From Siderastrea radians (Eukaryota > Cnidaria > Anthozoa > Scleractinia > Rhizangiidae): a stretch of DNA of 64,000 nucleotides. Shown one piece after another: positions 34,485-47,300 of the stretch (position 1 is its first letter; each line of letters starts with the position of its first letter). The stretch covers positions 25,475,701 through 25,539,700 of the forward strand of contig OZ024890.1 of the NCBI GenBank assembly GCA_964017195.1, written 5' to 3'. The notes under the pieces were generated by a model. The model saw only the letters and a list, made by a program, of their open reading frames with translations, was not told where the DNA came from and did not search any database. The position numbers and the translations under genes are program-made.

Positions 34485-35456
34485 TATCTATATCGTGGCC
34501 GTCACGGGTTTATCACGGCAATTATCAGTTTCATTTCCCAATTATTCAGGGGCACCCAACGAGAATCGTAAACGAGAGAAATTTAGCAAAATACTAAAAG
34601 CGTCATTTTATGCTCTCTTAATTAGCTTGTTTCACAGCTTTTAATATTTGTGTAAGCTAATACAGGTTGATGTGTTCGGCGTTTTCAGTTGAAACTTTAA
34701 GCCGCAGAAAATTTGGGAAACGGAATCCTATCCGCAAAATTTCCGACCTGCTAATGGTTGTTCGAAAATGCTAGCTGACCTCATTTTACACCCTAAACGA
34801 TATATTTGTCCCTCCGAAAACAATAGGAATTAACCAGTTCCCTTGTTACGAAAGTCAGAGGTGATATTTCGCCAAAGAAATCTCTCTAGTTTTCGCTACA
34901 ATTTAAATCCGAATATCTCAGGCGATTGGGCCTGCCGAAGAGATATTCCGCCGAAACGAACCGTTGGGCGCCCCTGATTATTATTCTACTGAAGAACAGA
35001 GGAGTCGGCAACTGTGATTACAGTGAGTGACTACGTGTTGGCCACAAGTGACGCTCTCTATACGCTCATAGACCGATCATCCGTCAGCGATCACGGATAA
35101 CAAGAATATCAGTCAAAACGCTAAAGTGAACCGTCACGGATCCACAGTAAAAGAACACCGGATATGACAAACTGAAGATGGCTCCAAAAAAGCCTTGGTA
35201 GACTTTGGTAATTAGCCTTGGTAGTCATCACGGACATAACAAACTGAATAGCTCTACAATAATCAGCTCCTAGCTAGTGTAACCACACCATTTTTCTTCA
35301 GCTCTTTCTAGTATTTTTTTGTAATAGTATGACGGTGTTTCCTTAGAGGGAAATGTTGTTATTTAGTTTTTCATATCTCATTCACATTTGTATTTATTTT
35401 GTACTTGTGGTCTGCAAATAAAATGAAAAAAAAAATCCTTAGTGAGTCGTCACGGA
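34485..35456. other. no gene seen
   Basis: Intergenic, AT-rich, no coding signal; several short repeated GATCACGGAT/CGTCACGGAT motifs between 35085 and 35460. Confidence 0.35.
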
Positions 35457-35465
35457 TATACCGGT

Positions 35466-35841
35466 GCGCGGGGGGGGGGGGGAACTCCCATATGAAAGTG
35501 ACGGGGATGCTCGTCGGACAATTAGAATTAAACCCCTAAAGGAGACCAATCTGGGCGTGGTTCAGGCATTATTTGACCCCTAAACGAGACCATGCTAAAA
35601 CAGACAACCAAATAAGAGCTTCAGTGATTTTAAATACGCTTAAGATTGACGCTAAAGATTGACGTCGTTTGGTTTTTTCATATAGATATTTCTTTACGCA
35701 CACCCTAAGCGATACCTGAATGGGTAAAAATATTGGCTTTCCTTCCTAAAAACCCTAAGCGAGACCAAATTCTGCAATTTACAACCCTAAGCGAGACGAC
35801 GAGCATCCCCGTCACTTTCATATGGGAGTCCCCCCCCCGGG
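35466..35841. mobile_element. MITE with G-run and ATATGAAAGTGACGGGG ends
   Basis: AACTCCCATATGAAAGTGAC and the following GGGGATGCTCGTCG at 35482-35516 are matched inverted at 35797-35830, outside which lie G and C runs. TATACCGGT flanks both ends (35457-35465, 35842-35850). Inside, CCCTAAGCGAGAC-like motifs recur. Confidence 0.75.
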
Positions 35842-35908
35842 TATACCGGTAACAAGTGTCAGTCAACGCCCTTACTAAACGTCTCATGAACAGGAGTGTG
35901 CAGTAGAA

Positions 35909-37049
35909 TGCGAGTAGTCTCTAATTTTGGCGATGGCGATCGTGGGGCGGGCCATTCTCGTCCCCAGAGCTACGCGGCTTTTTTTAAATTACGTCTCATG
36001 GACCGTCTCATGTAGCTCTGGTAACGGCCAAAATTTTACTTCTTTGATTGGCCGATTCAAACTGTATGCGCAGTAACGTTAACATTTTTTGGCTGCTACG
36101 CATAACGTTTTATTTCCGATTGAATTAATCGGGCATTAATTAATATATTGACTTGATCAATTTCCACACAAAGAATGTGGCTAAGGGAGACCAAATTTTG
36201 CTGTTTGGTTAAGCACATAAGAATTCAAAGTGTTAGAGATTGTCGCTAAATGCCAGTGATTCTTTTCTCGCTACAGCATTTTCTACAAAACTACAGCTTG
36301 TCCATAAATAAACTTACATGTAACTGTCTCATCAACTTTTGTAATGACCTCTTGTTGTCGATGTTGAAAAACTTGGGCGCCAAATGCTTCTGGAAATTTT
36401 CGATGGGTAAAACGTAATACAGTGTAGCATTTAGTGGCGAAACGATAAGTACACAGTTGACATTCTCACACGACAGAAACCAGACGAATGTAATATAACT
36501 GTACAATTCAGTATAACGCCAATGTAATACCTTTATTCAGGCAAGATACAAATCCACAACCCGTGAGCAAAATGCAGGGACAATCGTTCTTCTGAATAAC
36601 TACGGCACTAAAGGCGGCTTCTTAAGTTCCTTCCTTTTAAGGCTCCAGGTTTTCCGCTAATTGCAGGGGATTTAGAGGTTCCCGAACAGGTTTTAGTCGA
36701 CCTAACACCATGACTCGATCGATAGGAATTCAATGTCAGAATTGTCATGCCCAGAGCTCCACGGACGAGAATAGAGCAGGTGCAATAATAGGACCTTAAC
36801 GAATTAGACATGCCGCTACCGGATGTCGTGAAATTCACGACATCCGGTATTGGCTGATACCAGAGCCCAACGATCGTACCGCTGACCGAACAGATCGTGG
36901 GCTCTGGGAACGAGAATGGGGGGGGGGGGGGCGGGGCGAAAATACACACATGCGCGCGAGCGAAATTTCAGGGAGACGCGACACGAGGGGAGCGCCGAAA
37001 ATTAGACCCGCCCCACGATCGCTATCGCCAAAATTAGAGACTACTCGCA
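35909..37049. mobile_element. 1.14-kb non-autonomous inverted-repeat element
   Basis: TGCGAGTAGTCTCTAATTTT and the following GGCGATGGCGATCGTGGGGCGGG are repeated inverted up to 37049. The interior includes a perfect 33-base palindrome at 36817-36849 (arms TACCGGATGTCGTGAA around one base) and a G-run near 36918. No transposase frame was found and no clear target duplication. Confidence 0.65.
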
Positions 37050-37660
37050 GTCTAGAGTGTACAGTGTCCCTCTTATATAAATCCTCTTTTAAGAAAGATG
37101 ACCCTGAAGCATAACCAAATTCAGAACTTATAGTTATTTACTTTCCAGAACAATCTGCCATAAGCTTTAGACTGGTGCTGGGTAAAATCAAGTACGAAAA
37201 CGGTGCTTCTGTTTGTTATCGACTCATTTAATCCGCTTTGTTATGAAGTCATGTTTATTACCGAGTTCCTCACAAATTAATAATAGTCGTTCAGTGATTT
37301 CGTTGTCATACAAAATGAAGGAGCACAATTTCTTTAAATCCATCTTATTACCAGTAAGTTCTACATTTTCAAAAGTCTTCAAAAATGCAATGATAACTTA
37401 AAGTATTGACACAAGTATAAGTCGACGGTCGACGACTATTGTAAAAAAAAATAGTCAACTGTGAACTCTTAGTTACACGACAATTGTAAAATAGTGATAA
37501 GAGGAACTTAATATACTGTTGCACAAAAAATAATAATAAAATAAGTCTACGACTAATCGCTAATTGCTACAGTTGACAGAATTCGAACTTCATTTCCCTG
37601 GCAGTGTTAAAACTTTCACCCATAATGTCCAACACATCGCTCTGCGTTGCCTTATTGTTA
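37050..37660. other. 3' flank of copy B
   Basis: AT-rich sequence with no coding signal. Confidence 0.35.
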
Positions 37661-40600
37661 TCAATGAGTTGCAGGGTGTGATTTCTCAAAGTCTTTCCTG
37701 ATTTTCTCCATCAGTTCAGAGTTGCACATTACATCAATAACAGTCATGGCCATTGCCTTGCTTGCGATCAGGGTTTTCTCTTGAGCAATTTCTGTTACGG
37801 CTGCAGCTGTGAATGCGTGGGAATGATTCCCAGCTTTAGTACAAATATCGTACAATACGTGAGTTGAAGGAATGATATGGGAGACGTTTCCCATATCTGT
37901 TGATCCTCCTGATCCTTCTCGTCCATCGTATTTTACCCCAAAGGTCTCAGCATTAGCTTGGTAGAGGTCTGCAAGGGTCGCATTAGTATCCACATTGGAG
38001 TAACGTATTGGATCCCACTCTATGGACACTTTGCACCCTTTGGAAAAAAAAAAGAAATAATATATAAAGTGATAAATGGAAGAACATTCTCCTTAATTGC
38101 ACAAATCCGGTAACGTTTGTAGGATATGGATCGTGGAAACCCTAGTGACCATATCAGTGCAGCAACTGGTCTTCTCTAAGGCTGGTGATAATGGTGATGA
38201 TGAGGATGACGATGACGACGATGTTGTTGACAATGATGTTAAGACGTGAGATGTGCAACATGACTAATTTTCACTTGACCAATAATACTAGCATGCAAGA
38301 GTCTTCACAGGTGCTAAATGTGATGCTAAATGCTTTCATCGCTAAATTTGTAGACCTTTGCGGTACCTCTTGAAATACTTTTGCATTGGATAGACCCAAT
38401 TTGAAGTCACATTAAAATAAAATTGCTTAAACGGACCAAACTTGCATTCTTTATGTGGTAGTTAACCTATTTCTCTCTACGGCCGCTATTTCACGGTGTT
38501 TTCACAATTGCAGTTAAAATTAACAAACGGGCAACTGGCCAGACACATTTTGCATGAATAAATTAACTGGCAACACAAAAAAAGCTTATCCCTTCAGTAT
38601 TGCCAACATTGGCAGCGTATCGTTTTGAATGGACCATTTGGGGAGCTCTTTGAAGGGACAGTTGTTTCTAATAGGCTCAAAGCCTATTAGAATTGCCAAA
38701 TGGTTGAAAGGTGTTCACAAATCCATCGCTTTTTAACACATCAATGGACTGAACAGCGCTGTGGAGCTTGCGGACGGATACTACTGTAATGAGCCTTGGG
38801 GCAGAAAGAATTTGAACGAAAGAACTTTTCATTTCATGGAAATTCTAAGGATTTTTCGAGTAGCCAGTTAATTCGTTCATGCAAAGTGTGTCTCCCCTTG
38901 CCCATTGGTTAACAATGTTAAACTTCAACTTTGAAAACATCGTGAAACAACGTCAAATACCACATAGAGAATGCAAGTTTAGTTCATTTATGCAATTTTA
39001 TTTCAATTCGACCTCAAACTGGTTCTATTTAAAGCGACGGCTAACATTCCCGTATAATCCTTTATAATTCGCAATTTCGATAATTTTACACAACACCGGT
39101 CACGCGTCACACGCGTCACACACTACGTGCTTGGCTGCCTATGTGTGGAACAGGTCACACAGGTGACTGCAGTAAAGATGGGCACAGATATTAGACTCGT
39201 ACGGCTACAAAGTATCTCTGGACAAATTGGTAAAACATTCATAAACAAAGAAGACAGAGAACGAGAGAGAATTGAAGAAGAAATTAAAAGTAATACAGTT
39301 CAACGTTTTTTCACCAGCATGGACACCGAATTAAAGAACAGAATAGACAGTGTATTGTGACAATTGTCCATGTGACGGGGGTTTTGAAGGGGAGCTGACC
39401 ATCTTAATGTAAATGTACAGCGTGACCACAAAAAGTGTCCTCATTGTTAAAATTCATAACAACGGTCTCCAGCTTTATACAGCTACAGAACATCTGGGAC
39501 CCGGGGGGGAGGGGTGGGGAGGTACAAATGGAGCCAAATTTCTACACCCAAAAAAAGTCCGAATAGGCTAACACTGGACCCAAAAAAGTATAGAAATTAA
39601 GTATAGAAGTATAGAAGCCTATGAGAAAAAGGAAATCGCTACAGTTGACATAATGCAAAATTTATTTCCTGGTATAATGCAAAATTTATTTCCTGGCAGC
39701 ATTAAGAGTTTCACCCATGATGTCCAACACATCACTCTGTGTTGCCTTATTGTTTTCATTGACTTCCAGGGTGTGATTTCTCAAAGTCTTTCTTGATTTT
39801 CTTCATCAATTCAGGGTTGCACACTACATCAATGACAGTCATGGCCATCATCTTGCTTGCAATCAGGGTTTTTTTGTGAGCAATTTCTGTTATGGCTGCA
39901 GTTGTGAAGGCATGGGAATGATTCACAGCTTTAGTACAAATATCGTACTGTACATGAGTTGAAGGAATGATATGTGAGACATTGCCCATATCTGTTGATC
40001 CTCTTGATCTCCTCTCAGCTGCTTAAATGATCATATTTTATGCCAAAGGTCTCAGCATTAGCTTGGTAGAGGTCTGCAAGAGTTGCATTAGTATCCACAT
40101 TGGAGTAATGTATTGAATCCCATTCCATGCACACTTTACATCCTTTGAGAAAAAAAAACATTAAGTGATGAAACAGCACCTCAAATGATAAAATTTTCAA
40201 AACAACAAATACTATGCACAAGTGAATTATTTTCACTAAAAATATTTAAAAAACAAATTTCCCTACCCTTTCAGTAAGACCTGGTCCTATGATGTACTTT
40301 GACAAAAGTTGATCTACTCAAGTATAGCTGTACATCTGGAAAAAATAGCTGGCTACACCCTGACTTGGGGCGCGCAGTGGTGTAGTGATTAGCATGTTGG
40401 TTCTGAAGTTCTGAAGGTCAGTGGTTCGATGCCCAGTCCCTGCTATTGTGTTGTTTCCTTACACAAGAAACTTTACCCCACATTGTCTCTCTCCACCCAG
40501 GTGGATAAATGGGTACCGGCGACATACTGCTGGGGGTAACCTTGCAATGGACTAGCATCCCGTCCAGGGGGAAACAGTAATACTCTCAGTTGCTTCATGC

Positions 40601-42598
40601 TACAGAAACCGGGATAAGCTCCAGCCATGTGGGCCTCCTTGGCTCGTGTGTGACTTGACCTTACACCCTGACTGGCCTGAAGGCTTTATGTGGAATGACT
40701 GATGACGATGACGATGATGACAATGATGATGATGGTGATGATGATGATGATGATGATGATCATGACAATGACATTGTGATGTTCCACACGAATAATTTTC
40801 ACTCACCAATAATATTAACATGCAAGATTCTTCACAGATGCTAAATATCCTGATGCTAAAAATTTGTAGACCTTTGTACCCCTTAAAATATTATTTTTTT
40901 ATACATTTGATAAGTAACTAACAGAAGACTTTCTGCTTACCAGTGGCTGTTGCTGCAGCTTGAAAACAACTTGTGACCTTTTCCTTCAGCATTTCTAGTT
41001 CCTCATCAGTCACAGCTCTGATACAACACATGAGCTGAGCACGGTCAGGAATAATGTTAGGTTTTACGCCCCCCTTAGAGATGATGACATGCACACGCCA
41101 TGTGGGCTTCAGCTGTTGTCGCAGTACACTTATGTTGGTGTAAGCCATGACTGCTGCATCCAAGGCATTGATTCCTTCCCATGGAAATGCTGCAGCATGA
41201 GCAGCGTGGCCCTTGTAGGTGACTGTGACGCTCTCAAAAGCTAAATGAATAGGCTTTAGCACATCTTCTGTGGTGGGATGAACCATCATGCAGAGGTCAA
41301 TATTTTTGAAGCAGCCATTGTTGATCATCAAAACCTTGCCCCCTCCTCCTTCCTCGGCAGGAGTTCCAAGAACAACTATTTTGACCTTTGGCTTCTGATT
41401 GACAGATTCCAAAGCAATTTTAAGACCTGCATGCACACCAAAACAAGGGAAACAGAACTGGTCAAATTAAGTGGCTGAATAGCAAGCCTTGGTCTTGATC
41501 TCTCTTCCTACTGGATTGTCCCGGGGGGGAGGGTATTCCCTTATCTAAGCTATATAGGTATGTGCGGCACCAAAGGGTATGGTTTTTGAGCCTTTTTGGT
41601 CTGAAATAGGGTCTACATTTTGACCATTTTGGTCTGAAATAGGGTGAGGTTTGAGCACTCTGATATGGGATCTGGTACACATGTATGGTTCTCACAAGAA
41701 GCTATCATTATATTAGTTTTCTTCTCCAAAGAACTGAGGTTTGATTACCATTGGGAATTTGAAGCCTTTCTCATATGTTTAGGCAAACAAAATAGGGTTA
41801 GGGTCTAGTCTGAAAAGGGTATCAAATTTTGGGTCAGGTCTGAAATAGGGTAGGGAAAATCACATATTTTGGTCTGAAATAGGGTAAGGGTTTCCAGAAG
41901 CACGCCACACACCCCCGCCCAAATCTTCGGGAAGTACCTGCCCCCCCCCCCCCTCACCCGGGTGGATTGTGTAATTCCCCAGACATAAATTATGCATACA
42001 TTTTCTCAATCAAGTTCTATTCCTGATTGTCCTTTGTTTACAAGAAATAGCACGAAAGTAGTTGAATGAATAAATGTTGTATGGGGCTGTGCGGAAATTT
42101 ATCACTTCTTATCACTTATCAATTTATCTCTTATCACCAATTATCACTTCAACATAGGTCATGCACGCAATGCGTGCCCTATGTCGTTCGAGATAGAGGG
42201 GAAGTTTAGTAAACCAAATCGAGTTAGCAGGGTTTCTATCTACAATTCTGTTTTATACACGTACCTAAAGCTGCTGCTACACCTGATTCAGCGATCAGAT
42301 TGTGTCCACACGCGTGTCCTACTTCTGGTAAAGCGTCATATTCACAAATCAATCCAACTGTCAGACCTCCATCTTCACCAGTTTCAGCACGAAAAGCGGT
42401 ATCCAAAGTGTAATGGGGAGTCACATCGAAACCGCGCGCAGCTAAGAAGTCCGTTAGTTGATCGTGGGCATATGTCTCCTTAAAGCAAAGCTCTGGGTTC
42501 TCCCATATTTTTTTGCTGAGATCATACAAGTCAGCTGAATAGGAATCGATTGCTTCTTTTGCTTTCTGCTTCAGGATTTCCGCCTCATCCCCCGACAT
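37661..42598 (-). CDS. PM20D2-like M20 family peptidase, copy B (intact)
   Basis: Exons: 42598-42265 (334 nt), 41426-40941 (486 nt), 38037-37661 (377 nt). They join in phase 1 with GT-AG introns to give 398 residues, near the roughly 430 of vertebrate PM20D2. M20 features are present: ICEYDALPEVGHACGHN (metal-binding His and Asp), GTPAEEGGGGK (catalytic and metal Glu), [24 protein letters not shown] in the lid domain and NHSHAF near the C-terminus. PM20D2 hydrolyses beta-alanyl or gamma-aminobutyryl dipeptides of basic amino acids; that activity here is inferred from family. No signal peptide, so cytosolic. Intron 2 contains a decayed extra copy of exon 3, a small plus-strand ORF, a SINE and a microsatellite. 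Confidence 0.9.
38666..38692. repeat. perfect 12-bp hairpin
   Basis: TTCTAATAGGCT, loop CAA, AGCCTATTAGAA. It lies in intron 2 of copy B. Confidence 0.8.
39178..39360 (+). CDS. small ORF, 60 residues, unknown function
   Basis: ATG in AAGATGG context opens a charged peptide (MGTDIRLVRLQSISGQIGK, then EDRERERIEEEIKSN) ending FFTSMDTELKNRIDSVL and TGA. A damaged relative lies at 42772-42932, where it faces the start of copy B head-to-head. The presence of two related copies makes it more than a random ORF. It is probably helical and cytosolic or organellar; I do not recognise the family. It may itself be a pseudogene displaced into the intron of copy B. Confidence 0.45.
   Translation: MGTDIRLVRLQSISGQIGKTFINKEDRERERIEEEIKSNTVQRFFTSMDTELKNRIDSVL
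39756..40142 (-). pseudogene. extra decayed copy of PM20D2 exon 3
   Basis: The minus strand after an AAAG acceptor encodes GCKVCMEWDSIHYSNVDTNA, as in exon 3 of copy B. It hits TGA/TAA-type breaks around 40020 and is 10 bases longer than the intact 377-base exon, so the frame shifts before MGNVSHIIPSTHV. The flanking intron sequence (about 40795-40885 versus 38280-38380) is also duplicated. The tandem duplication therefore included the end of intron 2. Confidence 0.85.
40368..40690 (+). mobile_element. tRNA-derived SINE, full-length-like
   Basis: A box-like TGGTGTAGTGATTAG (40378-) and B box GGTTCGATGCC (40423-40433) are followed by a body with CTCTCTCCACCCAG, CTGGGGGTAACC and TGCTACAGAAACCGGGATAAG. 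Copies at 50499-50791 (minus), 61890-62155 and 46228-46384 share that body. Confidence 0.8.
40694..40765 (+). repeat. GAT microsatellite
   Basis: Imperfect run of gatgat/gacgat. A similar, more degenerate GAT-rich run lies at 38185-38250 in the duplicated intron segment. Confidence 0.85.
41519..41962. mobile_element. MITE with CCGGGGGGGAGGGTATTCCC ends
   Basis: The left end is G-rich followed by TTCCCTTATCTAAGCTATATAGGTATGTG. The right end is the inverted counterpart ending in a C run and CACCCGGG. The interior repeats GGTCTGAAATAGGGT at least five times. The copy at 48781-49235 has the same plan. It occupies intron 1 of copy B. Confidence 0.7.
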
Positions 42599-42771
42599 TT
42601 TGGTGGAGATTTCAGGACACATTTGTGGTCACTACACGACGTGAAAACGCTCTTGAAGGTTGACGCGCGCGCGGGCTCATGGTCTTTTGAGCTCGCGGAA
42701 GTCCCAAGGAAATAGGAGACGTCTGCATGCGTGAGCGTGTGAAGCAGGTCACACAAGTGAATTCAGTTAAG

Positions 42772-42932
42772 ATGGGCGCAGTTGTTAGACTCATACTATG
42801 CTCATGGATACAACATATCTCTTGTCAAATTGGTAAAGGATTCGTAAACAAAAGAAAGCAGGGAACAAAATAAAATTGAAGAAGAAATCAAAAGTAATAC
42901 AGTTGAACCTTTTTTCATCAGTATGGACTGAC
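42772..42932 (+). pseudogene. decayed relative of the small ORF, divergent to copy B
   Basis: AAGATGGGC starts a sequence similar to 39178-39360, with the shared run ACAAATTGGTAAAR, an insertion after about nine codons and shifted frames later. Its ATG is 174 bases from the ATG of copy B on the opposite strand, so both starts share one short intergenic region. Confidence 0.55.
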
Positions 42933-44140
42933 TCTACAAAATTTTTAAAAGAAAGATATATGCAACAAACACATTTTTTTAAGTTTTCATCTTTATTGAC
43001 TGGCACTCTCAACACAAAATAAAAATACTGTTATTATTACATTGTTGATACAGTACTACTTAAAAGTATAAATTATATATGAGGACATGTCGTCAGACAT
43101 TTCTGTCATGCTTTTTTCCCTTTTCTTTTCAGTCTAAAGTAACTAGTAGATGACAACATATACATGGACACCTTATATGTGCATACATGTATCTCTACAT
43201 GTATGCCCTAACCTGTTCCAGGCATGCAGATTAAGGGAACTAAAGGAAAGGAGGTGTGCAACATAAATATTGTGAGGGGAAATGGGAAATGGGAAATGGG
43301 AAATGTGGAAAGGGGGTGCTTGGGTAGGGAGGTGCAACCGTGCCCAGTAAACCCTAACCCAGATTAAAACAAAAGTCAGTTATGGGATTTTTTTTTTTTT
43401 GGTTATTTCTTCAAATTTCCATTTTGGACACTTGTTAATCAAACCTATGACTTGCTCTAAGTTTGTTGGTGTGATTTGTGAAAACAATTTTCCAGACTTA
43501 CACCTTTGAAATCTTAAACCAACTTTGGTTTGTGGTCCATAGTTACCAGAGTTTAGGAAAACATAGCTTTTTCCCGGGAGTGAAAGGGTTGGACACTGAA
43601 GAAAAGAGGCATTTCCCTGTTACAGGTCCCCCAGGCTGCAACAAGCTGTCCAGAACAGCAAGAGGTTTCTTGAAAAAAAAAAAGTACCATCTCTGTTTAA
43701 TGTCAGCTTCCTAAAGTGCTCACAATACTTCTTTCTTCACACTTTGGTTTACCTATGCTACTCAACTGTGTGGCTGGAATAGTGCTACTTTACCCTTATG
43801 CAAAATTAATGCCTTTTTTCCAGATCAGCCACTGCAAACTAATGTCTCTGTATGATATACCATTTTAAAGCTAGTGAAGAGTGCATTTCAGAAATCATTT
43901 AATAATTATCATAAACAAGGAAAGGTATGGCTTTGAGATGGGTAATTATGTTTTACAACCCATAAGTGCCAGGGAAAAATGTTGAAAAGTTATGGGGTCA
44001 TCATTAACCAGATCACACATGGATCATACATAGAAGGGGGTATAATTTTACCCTTTCATCTTAACAAGTCAACCTTGGAGCCAAAAATTCATAGAAATCT
44101 ACCAAATACAATCATATATTGACCAAGTTATGGCATTACC
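42933..44140. other. between copies B and C, no gene
   Basis: AT-rich sequence. GGGAAAT is tandemly repeated at about 43276-43310. No coding region seen. Confidence 0.4.
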
Positions 44141-44310
44141 GAGGTGGATCCAGGGGGAGGGTTAAGGGGGTTGCAACCACCCCCCTTTGGGAAGTTTCCG
44201 AACTTGTCTGACTCCTTGTGTCTATTGCTTTTTCATCAACAAAAATAAAAGCTTGTTGTTTTTTACTTGTAACCCCGCCCCCCTTGAAAAAATCCTGGAT
44301 CCACCCCTGA
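44141..44310. mobile_element. MITE with GGTGGATCCAGG ends
   Basis: GAGGTGGATCCAGGGGGAGG at the left is matched by CCTGGATCCACCCCTGA at the right. G-rich then C-rich inner blocks (CAACCACCCCCCTT, AACCCCGCCCCCCTT). About 170 bases, non-coding. Confidence 0.65.
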
Positions 44311-44391
44311 ATACATGCCAATTGGAACTCCTGGGGGCTAAAGGGTTAACGCTATCAGCCATTAATCATAATGTGCTTCTGAGAGGAGTCA

Positions 44392-47300
44392 CTACTTATT
44401 TGTGGGGTGTGATTTGACAAAGTCATTCCTTACTTTGCCTATCAAGTCAGGATTGCACAACACATCAATAGCTGTCATGGCCAAAGCCTTGCTAGCAATT
44501 AAAGTTTTCTCATTGGCTAGTTCTGTTGCCGCTGCTGTTGTGAATGCATGTGAATGATTGGCAGCTTTTGTGCCAATGGCGTACATGGGATGTATCGAAG
44601 GAACCACATGTGAAACGTTGCCCATGTCAGTTGAGGCAGTAAATTCTTCTCCACGGGTAAAGGCGACTCCTAATGTTTCTGCATTTGCTTGGTAGAGTTC
44701 AGCGAGGGTGTTGTTGGTATCCAGATTTGAATAACAGTTTGGTTTCCACTCAACACAGACTTCACAACCTACATGAAAACAGGGCACATACATGTAAGGT
44801 TACAGGAATTAACTCTTTTTTAGGATTACTCTTACATGTAGTTGAATTATTTTATCAACAAATTTATAGTAACTAATGACTCTGATGATGACTTCCACTC
44901 AGGTTGTTGAAACCTTAGTCAATGTCATTACAAACAGTCCTTCTCGAGACTACACTCACCTGGACGATCATCCTTTGAACACTGACTCACAATATGACTC
45001 CTGAGTTCAAACCATTTACAGTAAATACACGTTAAAAACTGTTTTGAGTGCAACGAGTGTTCCACACCTGCAAGTGGTCTGTATCTCTATTTTGTATTTT
45101 GTATCTTCATTCCAAGTCTTAGATAAAATAATGTATTCTACCTGTTCAGTGCAAAATGTAGACTACAGACTGACATTAAAGCTACCCTCAGGACTAGTCC
45201 TAAAATGCTACTTTACTGCACCTACACTATTATTTAATAATAGTGTAGGTGCAGTAAAGTAGTGGTTAATATATATTCAATTTTTAATCAGATTTTTAAT
45301 CAGAAGGTCAGTTGGTTTAAGGTTGGTCTCTGTATTACAGTGTATGTCGTGTTATTTCCTTTCAGTGCTGAAAATGATTTTCCTTGCTAAGGTAGACATG
45401 TATCCTTCCAGACAAATCTTTTGATCACACATTTGCAAAATTGATCAGACATCCACCTTGTTGGATTTTTTTCCCACGACACAATTGATAAGCATTCCGG
45501 CGTGACGTAGTTAAGGTTTTGGCGCTGCACTACGGAATGGCCATTTTCAGCTTTTTTCAAGTTAATGAAACACCCTCTGTGGGTTTGGGGGTAGAGACGG
45601 GTGACATGTCAGACAAGTTAAAATGCCTAAATGTTTGCAACAAAACAAAAGATGGAATGATGTGGCTCATATTTGACTACTTTTAGTGAATGTGACCAGT
45701 AACAAGCTCTTGAGGTTAGACCAAAGCTGAATCAGTGAGTTTGTGAGCAGGGACACCATGACTCTGCAAAATTTTGTGAAGTTTAGCCTGTTCCCGGCAT
45801 TCAGCTGGTGGCGCGTAAACAATAAAAATTGAGAGCAGAGAAAAAAGACTGGAAGAGACAGAGGGAGGCAAACGAACACCTGTGCTCATTTTTCAAAGAA
45901 AGCCTCTTTCATCTCGCCTCGATGTCTTATGATGTCTGTGAACCCTACATTCTACAGATGAATTGCAAGTCCACCCTTCTTCGTGTTTCATTGTAAGGAA
46001 AGAGGAAATCTGTGCAATTTAAAGAGAGTGAGGTTCAAAACTCCAAACAACCAAGACAGATTTTCACCTTGTCTGGGGTTGGGAGTTTTGAATTTCTCTG
46101 TCTTTCTTCTTTAAATTGCTCACATTTCCACTTAACTTATAACGAGAGAAGAAAGGTAAACTGATAATGAAAAGTATACAGAAATGTCTGATAGAAAACT
46201 GTTGTTTCCAGCACTACCTTCAACCAAAAGCTTCTCTCCACAGGTGTATAAATAGGTACCAAAGAACTGATACTTAAAAACTAACAAAAAGATGAGGGGT
46301 AGGGGTAACCCTTTGATAGACCAGCATCCCATTGAAGAAGAAGTACAAAGTAATTATGATCCTTGTCACTTCATGCTGTAGAAAGCACTACGCTTTTAAA
46401 TGTAACTTTGCCTTACAGTAACAATGGTGTACATGTACGCGGTACTTGTCAGCCTAACCAAAATGCCTAATTTAGGCTAAGCTTTAGGCTAATAAGCTTT
46501 AGTCTGCATTCTTCTCTTTACACTGATCTGAACTCTAAAACTAACACAGCTGCTGTACATATCGAAAAGAATCGTCATACAATTTAAACACACAGGGTTC
46601 CATATCAAGTTTTTTTAAAACTCATCAGCCGGGCAAGCATATCAGAAAACATACTTTCCCTGGCTAAATTTTACTTGCCCCTTCAGAATTGGGAAACTCA
46701 CATGCAGAAAAAAGTGTTTTTGTAGTTGCATGTTGCTGAAGTTTTTGAGTTCTGATACTCATCCAATCGGACTTAACAGTAGTCCCGGACAACCTAATGA
46801 ATGTTATAATCCCTGACCAACAAAACACTCTTACCAGTAGCTGATGCTGCTGCTTCAAAACAACTCTTGACCTTTTCTCTTAAAACTTTAAGTTCTCCAT
46901 CAGTTGGTGCTCGAAGATTATAGATGAGTTGGGCGCGGTCAGGAATAATGTTTGGCTTTACACCCCCCTCAGAGATGATACCATGCACGCGCCATGTGGG
47001 CTTCAACTGTTGCCGCAATGCACTAATATTGTTATAAGCCATGACTGCTGCATCTAAGGCATTAATTCCTTCCCAGGGGAATGCCGCAGCATGAGCCGCA
47101 TGACCTTTGTAGGTGACTGTGACTCTGACACGAGCTAAAATTGATGGTTTGAGAACATCAGCTGGAGAGGGATGAACCATCATACAGAAGTCAATATCTT
47201 TGAAGCAGCCATTGTTGATCATCAAAATCTTGCCCCCTCCTCCTTCCTCAGCAGGAGTTCCAAGAACAACTATTTTGACGTGTGGCTTCTGAGTGACTGC

